64,000 nucleotides of DNA from contig NZ_QUNO01000020.1 in NCBI RefSeq assembly GCF_003387475.1, positions 180,786-244,785 on the forward strand. Direction: 5' to 3'. Positions 51,185-61,490 of the stretch are shown piece by piece. The position numbers and the translations under genes are program-made. This DNA comes from Kutzneria buriramensis. Its GTDB lineage: Bacteria > Actinomycetota > Actinomycetes > Mycobacteriales > Pseudonocardiaceae. The notes below the pieces were generated by a model. It did not search any database. It was not told where the DNA came from and saw only the letters and a program-made list of their open reading frames with translations. Within the stretch, counting starts at the first letter, position 1; the number at the start of each line of letters is the position of its first letter.

Positions 51185-52679
51185 GCCGTTCGAACGCCGC
51201 CGCCAGCGCGACCAGGTGGGCGTCGGAGTTCTTGCCGGCCATGAAGGACACGCCGATCGGCAGCGGACCGGCGAAGCCCGCCGGCACCGTGATGTCCGGG
51301 TAGCCGGCGACCGCGGCCGGCGTCGAGGAGCCGATCTCGTCCACGTCGCCCTTGGCGTAGTCGGTGACCCAGGCCGGGCCGTTGGTCGGCGCGATGATCG
51401 CGTCGAGGTGGTCGGCGGCGATCAGGTCGTCGATCGAGTGCCGGGCCAGGTCGGTCGCCTCGGCCCGCTGCTTGAGGTAGGTGGGGTCGGTGATCGGCGG
51501 GGCGGCCTGCGCCTGCTCGAACAGCTCCTGGCCGAACTTCGACAGCTCGACGGGATCGTGCTGGTTGAAGGCGATCAGGTCGGCCAGCGTCTGCGGCACG
51601 CCCGGCCGGGTGGCCAGGTAGGCGTTCAGGTCGTGCTTGAACTCCGCCAGCAGCGCGGGAAGTTCATCGTTGCCGATCGTGTCCTGGTTGGCCGGCACCA
51701 CATCCACCACCGTCGCGCCCGCCTTTGTCAGCGCCGCCACGGTTTCCTGCATCACCTTGTCCACGCCGGCGTCGGTGCCGGCCATCGCCCAGACGCCGAT
51801 CCGCTTGCCGCGCAGGGAGGTCGTCGGCGGCACGTAGTCCTTGCCCGCCAACACCGACAGCGTCAGCGCCACGTCCACCACGTGCCGGCCGAACGGGCCG
51901 GCAGTGTCCTGCTCGTGGGAGATCGGCACGATGCCGGCGCCGCTGATCACGCCCAGCGTCGGCTTGATGCCCACGATGCCGTTCTGCCCGCCCGGGCAGA
52001 CGATCGAACCGTCCGTCTCGGTTCCGATCGCCACCTGCGCCAGCGACGCCGCCACCGCGGCCGCCGACCCCGACGAGGAGCCGCACGGATTCCGGTCCAG
52101 CACATAGGGATTGTTCGTCTGGCCGCCGACGCCCGACCAGCCCGAGGTGGACGTCGTGGAGCGGAAGTTCGCCCACTCCGACAGGTTCGCCTTGCCCAGG
52201 ATCACCGCGCCCGCCCGGCGCAGCGCCGTCACCAGCGGCGCGTCCTTGACCGGGTTCTTCGCCAGCAGCGCCCGCGAGCCGGCGGTGGTCGGCAGGTCCC
52301 TGGTGTCGATGTTGTCCTTGAGCAGCACCGGAATCCCGTCCAGCGGGCCCAGCACGTGCCCTCTCCGGCGGCGCTCGTCGCTGGCCCGGGCCTGGCTCAC
52401 CGCCGTCGGGTCCAGGAACAGGATCGAGTGCACCTTCGGTTCCAGCTGGTGGATGCGCCCCAGGTACGCCTCCGTCAGTCCCACCGCCGTCAGCGCCCCC
52501 TTCGCCATGCGCGTTTGCAGCTGCGGGATCGTCGCCGCGTCCAGATCAGCATTCGACATCACGGCGTTCACACTAGGGGCCGGCGCTCCGTTCGCGCCGA
52601 CGGGCGAGACGGCGACCAACGTGGTCGCGGCCATCGCCAGAATCACTGTGGCAAGGCTCAGTCGTCGCACGACCCCCAC
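51138..52679 (-). CDS. Secreted amidase-signature family hydrolase
   Basis: 513 residues from GTG 52679. A signal peptide follows the start (RRLSLATVILAMAATTLVAV, cleaved near VGANGAPA), so it acts outside the membrane. The Ser-cisSer-Lys triad of the amidase signature is visible: Lys in VLLKDNIDT, cis-Ser in NPCGSSSGSAAAVAA, and nucleophile Ser in TETDGSIVCPGG. It is full length for the family (about 470 core residues). The enzyme cleaves amide bonds; glutamine-, aryl- or lactam-type substrates cannot be separated here. It is transcribed after no obvious partner gene; a strong terminator and katG lie upstream. Confidence 0.92.
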   Translation of the reverse strand: MGVVRRLSLATVILAMAATTLVAVSPVGANGAPAPSVNAVMSNADLDAATIPQLQTRMAKGALTAVGLTEAYLGRIHQLEPKVHSILFLDPTAVSQARASDERRRRGHVLGPLDGIPVLLKDNIDTRDLPTTAGSRALLAKNPVKDAPLVTALRRAGAVILGKANLSEWANFRSTTSTSGWSGVGGQTNNPYVLDRNPCGSSSGSAAAVAASLAQVAIGTETDGSIVCPGGQNGIVGIKPTLGVISGAGIVPISHEQDTAGPFGRHVVDVALTLSVLAGKDYVPPTTSLRGKRIGVWAMAGTDAGVDKVMQETVAALTKAGATVVDVVPANQDTIGNDELPALLAEFKHDLNAYLATRPGVPQTLADLIAFNQHDPVELSKFGQELFEQAQAAPPITDPTYLKQRAEATDLARHSIDDLIAADHLDAIIAPTNGPAWVTDYAKGDVDEIGSSTPAAVAGYPDITVPAGFAGPLPIGVSFMAGKNSDAHLVALAAAFERLTAARQAPKFLPTSP

Positions 52680-52730
52680 CGCACTCAGTTGACCAGCCCC
52701 GGTCAACCCGCCGAAAGTCGGTGAAACGAG

Positions 52731-52763
52731 AACCGGGCCGGTCGCTCAGCGACCGGCCCGGTT
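52731..52763 (-). terminator. Strong terminator after katG
   Basis: Two perfect 16-bp arms (52731-52746 and 52748-52763, AACCGGGCCGGTCGCT and its complement) around a single C. It begins 13 bp past the katG stop. In a real hairpin the innermost pairs open to a 3-5 nt loop. It is among the strongest dyads seen in the window. Confidence 0.9.
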
Positions 52764-52775
52764 CATCGGACTGCG

Positions 52776-55490
<2,715 letters not shown>

Positions 55491-55507
55491 CGTTCGCCCA
55501 GGTCCAC

Positions 55508-55897
55508 TCGCGTGTCGCGGCTGCTCCGAACGGCAGGCCCGGTTCAAGATCGAGATCCGTCGGCGTCATGCTGCCAGAGGAGCGGGGGAGGGGACACCGC
55601 GGTGGCGGTGTCGGATCGGCCGTGTCGCGTCGGGAACGGCGGGCGCGCGCCCCCGAGCGGCTCAGTCGAGGTTGCCTCGTCCGGGTGGTGGGCGCCGCCC
55701 GGATGTCCCTGTTGTCCCGCCGTGGCGGGACAGTCGAGGTTCTATCGGTTTGGTCCCCTCATGGGATCAGCGTGCCACCCTTTCTTCGCAATTCGCGGCT
55801 AATTTTTACTCCGTTCAGCAGGCGGCGTGTCGACGGACGTGCTATATGGTCGTTGACGCCGCGCGACCTTGAATTGTCGCGCATTTCGGAGGGAATT
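55508..55897. other. Long leader before the DUF4360 gene with hairpin and direct repeat
   Basis: A 390-bp gap without a gene. It holds a perfect hairpin TGTCCCGCC/GGCGGGACA (55713-55732) and an 11-bp direct repeat CAGTCGAGGTT at 55663-55673 and 55731-55741, the second touching the hairpin. The last 70 bp are AT-richer (GAATTCG-like), suggesting the promoter. The ribosome site GGAGGG is at 55887-55892. Confidence 0.5.
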
Positions 55898-56524
55898 ATG
55901 CGTGGTGCGTTGGCCGTGGTCGGCCTCGTCCTGTCGTTGTTCACACCCGTGACCGATTCGCAGACATCGTCGCCGCCGCCCGGAAAGATCACCCTCGACA
56001 TCAAAACGATCAACGGCTCGGGTTGCCCGGCCGGCACGGCGGACGCGTCCGCCGACGTCTCGTCCGACAACACGTCGTTCACCGTTCACTACAACAACTT
56101 CGCGGCCAAGGCCGGCAACGGCGCGTCCGCCGTCGACGGGCGCAAGAACTGCCAGATCAACGTGCTCGTGCACGTTCCGGCGGGATTCACCTTCGCGATC
56201 GCCGAGGCCGATTACAGCGGATTCGCGCATGTGGCCGCCGGTGCGTCCGCATTGGAGCAGGCGAACTACTACTTCACCGGACAGGCGGCGACGGCCCGCG
56301 TGCCGCACCCGCTTACCGGACCGTTCGACGGCCAATGGACCGCGAAGGACGTCGCCGATGTTTTGGTGTACGCGCCGTGCGGCCTCGACCGGAACCTGAA
56401 CATCAACGCGGAGGTGCGGGCCAACGCCGGCACATCCGATTCCGGCGCGACCAGCTTCATCGAGATGGATTCGAGCCACGCCAGCGTCGACACGGTGTAC
56501 CAGTTCAACTGGAAGCAGTGCTGA
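55898..56524 (+). CDS. DUF4360-family secreted protein
   Basis: 208 residues from ATG 55898. Short signal peptide (MRGALAVVGLVLSLFTPV, then DSQTSSPPPG). The mature part follows the DUF4360 pattern: NGSGCPAGTADASADVSSDN, FTVHYNNFAAKAG, RKNCQINVLVHVPAGFTFAI, then a TAKDVADVLVYAPCG block. Four Cys (CPAG, KNCQ, APCG, final QC) likely form two disulfides. Functions in the family are unknown; members are exported and sometimes near wall-remodelling genes. Confidence 0.85.
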   Translation: MRGALAVVGLVLSLFTPVTDSQTSSPPPGKITLDIKTINGSGCPAGTADASADVSSDNTSFTVHYNNFAAKAGNGASAVDGRKNCQINVLVHVPAGFTFAIAEADYSGFAHVAAGASALEQANYYFTGQAATARVPHPLTGPFDGQWTAKDVADVLVYAPCGLDRNLNINAEVRANAGTSDSGATSFIEMDSSHASVDTVYQFNWKQC

Positions 56525-56578
56525 CGAACCCTCCCGCCGCCGGACAGCCGGACCACCAGCTGTCCGACCCGCACGCAC

Positions 56579-57328
56579 TCAGCCGGCCAGCAGGGGGAGA
56601 TATCCCTCGCGCTGGCCGGCTGCGTTCGGGTGGAACGAACCCGCGATGTCGAGCAGGCTCACGCCGTTGATCCACGGGTCGCCGCCGCAGTAGCCGTGGC
56701 CGGCGAAGGCGGGCCGGGCGTCGCGGAAATCGGCGCCGGCGTGGGCCGTCCGGGCCTGCGTCACGGCGGCGAGCCGGTCCGAGCCCTCGTTCAGGGCCTG
56801 TCGCTTGGTCGAGCTCAGCGAGCAGGCGCCGCCGGCCTCGACCACGTGCGGATAGCCCAGCACCACGATGTGAGCGGTGGGGGCCTTGGCGCGGATCGCC
56901 GCGAACATGCGGTCCAGGTCGCCGCCGAGCGGCCCGTCGATGACGCCCTCGGCCTGGTGCACCTTGTCCAGGCACGCCGAGTCGCTGCCGATCACGCACG
57001 TCGTCATCACGTCGGAGAAGCCGATGTCGGTGCCGCCGACGGTGACGGAGACGAGCGAGGTGCCGGGCGTCAGGTCGCCGAGCTGGTCCTTGACCACGTC
57101 GGCGGTGCTGGCGCCGGTACACGCCTCGTCGTGCACGACGGGCAGGTTCTGCCGGGCCGCGTAGAGGCTGGGGTAGGCCTGCGGGCTCTGTCCACAGGGG
57201 CCGGACGAGCCCGGGGTGCCCACCCCAGCCGCGTAGGAATCGCCCAGCGCCACGTATTCCGGCGCGAAACTCGAGGGTGCGGCGGGGAGGAGCAGGGCGC
57301 CGATCAGCAACGCCGTGAAAGCTGGCAT
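56579..57328 (-). CDS. Secreted SGNH-type esterase/lipase
   Basis: 249 residues from ATG 57328. Signal peptide MPAFTALLIGALLLPAAPSS. Block I YVALGDSYAAGVGTPG with catalytic Ser, block III VTVGGTDIGFSDV, block V GSFHPNAAG with Asp/His region. Block III has Thr where the family has Asn (G-G-N-D), altering one oxyanion-hole residue. Six Cys suggest three disulfides as in Streptomyces SGNH lipases. It probably hydrolyses short or medium acyl esters. Confidence 0.88.
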   Translation of the reverse strand: MPAFTALLIGALLLPAAPSSFAPEYVALGDSYAAGVGTPGSSGPCGQSPQAYPSLYAARQNLPVVHDEACTGASTADVVKDQLGDLTPGTSLVSVTVGGTDIGFSDVMTTCVIGSDSACLDKVHQAEGVIDGPLGGDLDRMFAAIRAKAPTAHIVVLGYPHVVEAGGACSLSSTKRQALNEGSDRLAAVTQARTAHAGADFRDARPAFAGHGYCGGDPWINGVSLLDIAGSFHPNAAGQREGYLPLLAG

Positions 57329-57371
57329 GGAATGTGAGTACCACACACGGCATCCCCCGATCCGGTACGAA

Positions 57372-58088
57372 TCAGAGCAGTTGCTGGCCGCCGTCGATGT
57401 CGTACGTGGCGCCGGTGAGCGCCGTGTTGGCCATCAGGTGCACGGCCAGCGCCGCGACGTCCGCCGGCCCGACGACCCGCCGGATCGGCAGCGTGTCGCG
57501 CAGCTGCTGGCGGCGGTTGTCGAGCTGGTCGCCGAGCAGCTGCGCGGACAGTGGGGTGTCCACGAAGCCGGCGGCGATCAGATTCACCCGTACGGGCGCG
57601 ATTTCCAGCGCCAGGCCCTTGACGAGCGCCGGCAGCGCCGCCGTCATCGCCGACGCCAGGAACAGGCCGGGGTAGGTCCGCCGCGCGCCGGTGCCGCTCA
57701 TGAACAGCAGCGTCCCACCGGGGCGGACCTTGTCGACGGCGTGCTTGGCGACGCGCACCGGCAGCCACAGGTGCTGGTCGGTGTTGCGGTTCGCCCGCTC
57801 GAAGTCGAAGTCGGCCAGCGGGCCGTAGTACGGGCTGCCGGCGGTGACCAGCACGTGGTCGATCGCCGGCAGGTCCCCGAAGAACTCGTCCAGCCGCTCG
57901 AAGTCGGTGGCGTCGAAGGCCTCCGCCCGTGCCGCGCCGACCTCTTCGGCCGCCTGCTCGAGCCGGTCCGCGTTCCGCCCGGTGATGATCACCTCGGCGC
58001 CCTCGGCGCGCGCCAGCCGGGCCGTCTCCAGCCCGATGCCGGCGCTGCCGCCGATGACCAGCACGGTCTGCCCGCCGAGCGCGTTCAC
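57372..58088 (-). CDS. Short-chain dehydrogenase-like protein lacking the Tyr-Lys motif
   Basis: 238 residues from GTG 58088, overlapping the preceding gene by GTGA. Rossmann loop VIGGSAGIGLETARLARAEG and the NTDQ-type site (ANRNTDQHLWLP) are normal. The catalytic Y-x-x-x-K segment is replaced: the region reads TYPGLFLASAMTAALPALVK with no Tyr four residues before Lys. This variation recurs in a recognisable group whose C-terminal motif (YDIDGGQQLL) is the same, so it may bind nucleotides or catalyse by another route. It closes the VOC/50-aa/disulfide-reductase operon. Confidence 0.85.
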   Translation of the reverse strand: MNALGGQTVLVIGGSAGIGLETARLARAEGAEVIITGRNADRLEQAAEEVGAARAEAFDATDFERLDEFFGDLPAIDHVLVTAGSPYYGPLADFDFERANRNTDQHLWLPVRVAKHAVDKVRPGGTLLFMSGTGARRTYPGLFLASAMTAALPALVKGLALEIAPVRVNLIAAGFVDTPLSAQLLGDQLDNRRQQLRDTLPIRRVVGPADVAALAVHLMANTALTGATYDIDGGQQLL

Positions 58089-59437
58089 GACTGCCCCTTG
58101 ATCTGCTTGTCGAGGTCGCGCAACGCATGCAGGAACGACTCGGAGAAGGTGGGGAAGGGCTGGATGACGTCCAGCATCACGTCGAGCGGCACCTTGGCGC
58201 GGATCGCGACCGTGGCCTGCTGGAGCCACTCGCCGGCCTCGGGGCCGAGCGCGTGGGCGCCGGTCAGCACCGAGCCGTCGGAGACCAGCGTGAGGAAACC
58301 GGGCGTGGTGTCGTAGGCACGGGTGTAGGTCGCGGTGCGGGGCACGCCGGCGAGCTGGATGGTCGCCGTGAACGCCCCCTCCGCCGCGCCGACCGCCGCG
58401 GCCTGCGGGTCGGTGAAAACCACTCGCGGCACCGCGTCGTAGTTGATCACCCGAGTGGCGCCGTGGATGTTCGCGGCCACCACCCGTCCGTGGTACTCGC
58501 CGACGTGGGTGAGGTTCCACTGGCCGGTCACGTCGCCGATGGCCCACAGCCCGTCGCCGGCCGACATCCGCTCGTCGACGGCGATGCCGTGCGGATTCGC
58601 CTCGATGCCGACGGTCTCCAGCCCGATGCCGTCGACCCGAGGCTTGCGGCCGGTCGCGACCAGCAGCTTGTCGCCGCGCAGCTGGGAGCCGTCCGGGAAG
58701 TCCAGCACGTAGTCGTCGCCGTCGAGACGCGCGGCGGCGGCGTGCTGGCCGAGGCGGAGGGTGACGCCGTCGGCGGTCAGCGCCTCGGCCAGGGCCCGGC
58801 CGACCGCCTCGGGCTCCCGGGGCAGCACGCGGTCGGCGCCGTCCACCAGCGTCACCTCGGACCCGAAGCGGTGGAAGGCCTGCGCCAGCTCCACGCCGGT
58901 CGGCCCGCCGCCCAGGACCAGCAGCCGGCGCGGGATCTCCTTGACGCCGGTGGCCTCCCGGTTCGTCCAGACGCCGGACAGGTCGGCCAGCCCCGGCACG
59001 GGCGGGATCACCGGATCCGCGCCGGTGGCGATGACGATGTGCGCCGCGGTGTGCGTGCGGTCGCCGACCGCCACGGCGTGCGGGCCGGCAAGCCGGCCCG
59101 TCCCGCGCAGGACCTCGATGCCGGCGCTCGCCGCCCACTTCTGCTGCCCGGCGTCGTCGTAGGAGGAGACCATGAAGTCCCGCCACGCCAACGCCGCCGC
59201 GACGTCGACCCGACCGGTCACCGCCTCGCGGGCGCCGGGCACGTCCCGCGTGCCGGCAACCGCCTCTCCCGGCCGCAGCAACGTCTTGGACGGGATGCAG
59301 GCGTAGTAGGAGCACTCGCCGCCGAGCAGTTCCCGCTCGACGATGGCGACCCGCAGGCCGCCGGCCGCGATGGCGGCGGCGCAGTGCTCGCCGGGTGCGC
59401 CGCCGCCGAGCACGATGGCATCGAAGTCGTAGGTCAT
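58085..59437 (-). CDS. FAD-dependent disulfide oxidoreductase (dihydrolipoamide dehydrogenase / mercuric reductase family)
   Basis: 450 residues. FAD site AIVLGGGAPGEHCAAAI, then the redox disulfide GGECSYYACIPSKTLLRP (C-x4-C). NAD(P)H domain LLVLGGGPTGVELAQAF; FAD-binding second half DGLWAIGDVTGQWNLTHV; the dimerisation domain has VVFTDPQAAAVGAAEG. The C-terminal His-Pro-Glu-type active site is not seen (TTPGFLTLVS... ALGPEAGEWLQQ), so its substrate is probably not lipoamide. It overlaps both neighbours by 4 bp. Confidence 0.9.
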   Translation of the reverse strand: MTYDFDAIVLGGGAPGEHCAAAIAAGGLRVAIVERELLGGECSYYACIPSKTLLRPGEAVAGTRDVPGAREAVTGRVDVAAALAWRDFMVSSYDDAGQQKWAASAGIEVLRGTGRLAGPHAVAVGDRTHTAAHIVIATGADPVIPPVPGLADLSGVWTNREATGVKEIPRRLLVLGGGPTGVELAQAFHRFGSEVTLVDGADRVLPREPEAVGRALAEALTADGVTLRLGQHAAAARLDGDDYVLDFPDGSQLRGDKLLVATGRKPRVDGIGLETVGIEANPHGIAVDERMSAGDGLWAIGDVTGQWNLTHVGEYHGRVVAANIHGATRVINYDAVPRVVFTDPQAAAVGAAEGAFTATIQLAGVPRTATYTRAYDTTPGFLTLVSDGSVLTGAHALGPEAGEWLQQATVAIRAKVPLDVMLDVIQPFPTFSESFLHALRDLDKQIKGQS

Positions 59438-59586
59438 GACTGCTGCTCTTCCACCATGTACTGGGCATACCAGCTCGGCCAGTCCGCGTCTTCATGCCCG
59501 AGCTGTTTCTCGTGCTCGCCATGGGCCGCCGCGGCACGCCGCAGGGCGTCGGCCAGCTCGTCGGAGTTCTCGTAGGTCGCGGGCAT
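59434..59586 (-). CDS. Conserved 50-residue protein linked to VOC genes
   Basis: 50 residues from ATG 59586; ATGA overlap with the next gene. Sequence opens MPATYENSDELADALRRAAA and ends in a Trp/Asp-rich ADWPSWYAQYMVEEQ segment. The D-W-P-x-W-Y-A-x-Y-M-V-x-E-Q block recurs as a small actinobacterial protein beside glyoxalase-like genes. It lies 5 bp after the VOC gene, so it is co-translated with it. No function is known to me. Confidence 0.8.
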   Translation of the reverse strand: MPATYENSDELADALRRAAAAHGEHEKQLGHEDADWPSWYAQYMVEEQQS

Positions 59587-59591
59587 CGGGC

Positions 59592-60041
59592 TCACCACTC
59601 CCGACCGGGCAGGCGGGTGGTGATCTCCTGGAGCACCCACTCGTTGCCGTCCGGGTCGCTGAACCGCGCGAACGAGGAGTAGCTGCGGTGCTGCGGGTCC
59701 GGGCCCGCGACCTCCTTCTCGCCGTCGGCGTGGTGGAAGACGCCGTCGGCGTCGTGGAAGACCTCGCTGACGGCGATGCCCTTCTCGACGAGCTCCGCGC
59801 GGGCCTTCTCCACGTCGCTGACGACGAGGTGCAGGCCCTGGACCGAGCCGGGCCGCGCGCCGCTGATCTTCGACCCGAAGATCACCGAGGCGGGCGAACC
59901 GGGCGGGGTCAGCTGCACCACGCGGAAGCCGTCCGCGCCGGGGAAGTCGGCGTCCTCGCGCCAGCCCAGCGTCGTGTAGAACGCCTTGGCCCGGTCGACG
60001 TCGGTGACGGGCAGGACCACCACTTCGAGCTTCATGTCCAT
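59592..60041 (-). CDS. VOC-family (glyoxalase/bleomycin-resistance) protein
   Basis: 149 residues from ATG 60041 (AGGGAG 7 bases upstream). Two beta-alpha-beta-beta-beta units: MDMKLEVVVLPVTDVDRAKA, FYTTLGWREDADF, then GLHLVVSDVEKARAELVEKG and FARFSDPDGNEWVLQEI. His in the second unit (GLHLVV) and Glu in WVLQEI fit the metal-binding positions. Role may be binding or lactone/peroxide chemistry; unresolved. First gene of the operon at 60-57.4 kb. Confidence 0.9.
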   Translation of the reverse strand: MDMKLEVVVLPVTDVDRAKAFYTTLGWREDADFPGADGFRVVQLTPPGSPASVIFGSKISGARPGSVQGLHLVVSDVEKARAELVEKGIAVSEVFHDADGVFHHADGEKEVAGPDPQHRSYSSFARFSDPDGNEWVLQEITTRLPGREW

Positions 60042-60183
60042 GATCGGACTCCCTGTTCCGGGGCCGTCTGTCGGCGGCCGCTGGCACAAGGTTGCGCCGT
60101 CGCGGAGACCCGTCGCACCCGTGGGACGCCCTGGTCCCACCACTGGGGTCCACGGGTGGCGGGATCCGAGGGGTTGGTGTCCG

Positions 60184-60609
60184 CTAGCCCTCGAGAACGC
60201 GTTCGAGCAGATCGCGCAGGAGGTGGCGCTGATCGTCGGTGAGGGCGGCGAGGGGGTCGGCGGCGAACGGCATGTGGGCGGTCATGTCCTCGGCGGCGCT
60301 GAGCCCGGCCTCGGTGGCGGCGACCAGCTTGCCGCGGCGGTCCGCCGGGTTCGGGCGGCGCTCCAGCAGGCCGTACTCGGCGAGGCGGTCGACGAGCGGG
60401 GTCACGTTCGACGGCTCGGCGTTGAGCACCTCGGCGATCCGGCGCATCGGGACCGGCGTCCGGGCCGCGAGCAGGGCCTTGGCCTGCATCGCGGTCAGGC
60501 CGTGCGGGGTGGCCGCGGCCTGGGCCTCGGCCGAGTAGCGGCGGGTGATCGCGGCGATCAGGCGCACCACCTGGGCGGTGATGTCGAGGGTCACATCGTC
60601 ATCCGGCAT
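60184..60609 (-). CDS. MarR family transcriptional repressor
   Basis: 141 residues. Winged helix: HGLTAMQAKALLAARTPVPM, RRIAEVLNAEPSNVTPLVDR, and wing LLERRPNPADRRGKLVAATE. The D-R-R-G wing and dimer helices are typical. It is divergent from the SDR gene with a perfect operator between them, so it probably represses that SDR and itself. It may also influence the VOC operon that follows on the same strand after 142 bp. Confidence 0.93.
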   Translation of the reverse strand: MPDDDVTLDITAQVVRLIAAITRRYSAEAQAAATPHGLTAMQAKALLAARTPVPMRRIAEVLNAEPSNVTPLVDRLAEYGLLERRPNPADRRGKLVAATEAGLSAAEDMTAHMPFAADPLAALTDDQRHLLRDLLERVLEG

Positions 60610-60625
60610 GCTATGAAGTATAAAG

Positions 60626-60640
60626 GTTATGGAACATAAC
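60626..60640. promoter_or_regulatory. MarR operator
   Basis: GTTATGGAACATAAC has perfect 6-bp arms around GAA in the 50-bp gap between marR-like and SDR starts, set in an AT-rich segment. Position and size fit a MarR dimer controlling both genes. Confidence 0.75.
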
Positions 60641-60659
60641 TAACGAGAGTGAGCAGGAC

Positions 60660-61490
60660 ATGACCAACACCGTGCTCGTCACCGGCACCTCCTCGGGCAT
60701 CGGCCTGGCCACGGCCGTCGCCGCCGCCCGCGCCGGCTGGCGGGTCGTCGCCACCATGCGCGACACCTCCCGGTCCGGGGCGCTGGTCGAGGCGGCCAAG
60801 GCCGCCGGCGTCGCCGACCTGATCGACGTGCGGGCCCTTGACGTGACCGATGCCGCCGCGACCTGCGTCGACGACGTCGTCGCCGAGTACGGCCGGCTCG
60901 ACGCCGTGATCAACAACGCCGGCGCGGGCCACGTCGGCACCCTGGAGCAGGAGTCGATCGACGACATCCGCGGGGTGTTCGAGGTCAACTTCTTCGGCGT
61001 GCTCAACGTGACCAAGGCCGCCCTGCCGCACCTGCGTGCCGCCCAGGGCCGCCTGATCACCATCACCAGCGTCGGCGGCGTCGTCGGCCAGCCGTTCAAC
61101 GAGGCCTACTGCGGCGCGAAGTTCGCCGTCGAGGGCTTCATGGAGTCGCTGTCCCCGCTGGCCGCCGCGCACGGCGTCCGCGTCACCGTCGTCGAGCCCG
61201 GGGCCGTGGCCAGCGAGTTCGTCGCCAACGTCGGCTTCGACCCGGCCCAGCTGGAGGCCGCCGGCCCGTACGCGCCGCAGCTGCGTTCCTACCTGGAGCG
61301 CACCCGCAACGCGTTCGACGGCGCGCAGACCTCCGAGGACGCCGCCGCCTCGATCGTCGACGTCCTCACCGCCGAAAAGCCCGCGTTCCGCGTGCAGACC
61401 TCGGACGCCGCCCGCACCTTCAGCGGCACCAAGCTCAGCGACCTGGACGGCTCCGTCGTGCAGTCGCTGACCGCCGGCTGGGTGTCGTGA
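60660..61490 (+). CDS. Short-chain dehydrogenase/reductase (classical)
   Basis: 276 residues from ATG 60660. VLVTGTSSGIGLATAVAAAR (TGxxxGIG), INNAGAGHVG, catalytic Ser in ITSVGGVVG and Y-x-x-x-K in EAYCGAKFAVEG. The first-strand loop ends without an acidic residue (VVATMRDTS), favouring NADP. Full length. It is under the divergent MarR gene; overlap of 56 bp with the convergent MFS gene at the 3' end. Confidence 0.92.
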   Translation: MTNTVLVTGTSSGIGLATAVAAARAGWRVVATMRDTSRSGALVEAAKAAGVADLIDVRALDVTDAAATCVDDVVAEYGRLDAVINNAGAGHVGTLEQESIDDIRGVFEVNFFGVLNVTKAALPHLRAAQGRLITITSVGGVVGQPFNEAYCGAKFAVEGFMESLSPLAAAHGVRVTVVEPGAVASEFVANVGFDPAQLEAAGPYAPQLRSYLERTRNAFDGAQTSEDAAASIVDVLTAEKPAFRVQTSDAARTFSGTKLSDLDGSVVQSLTAGWVS

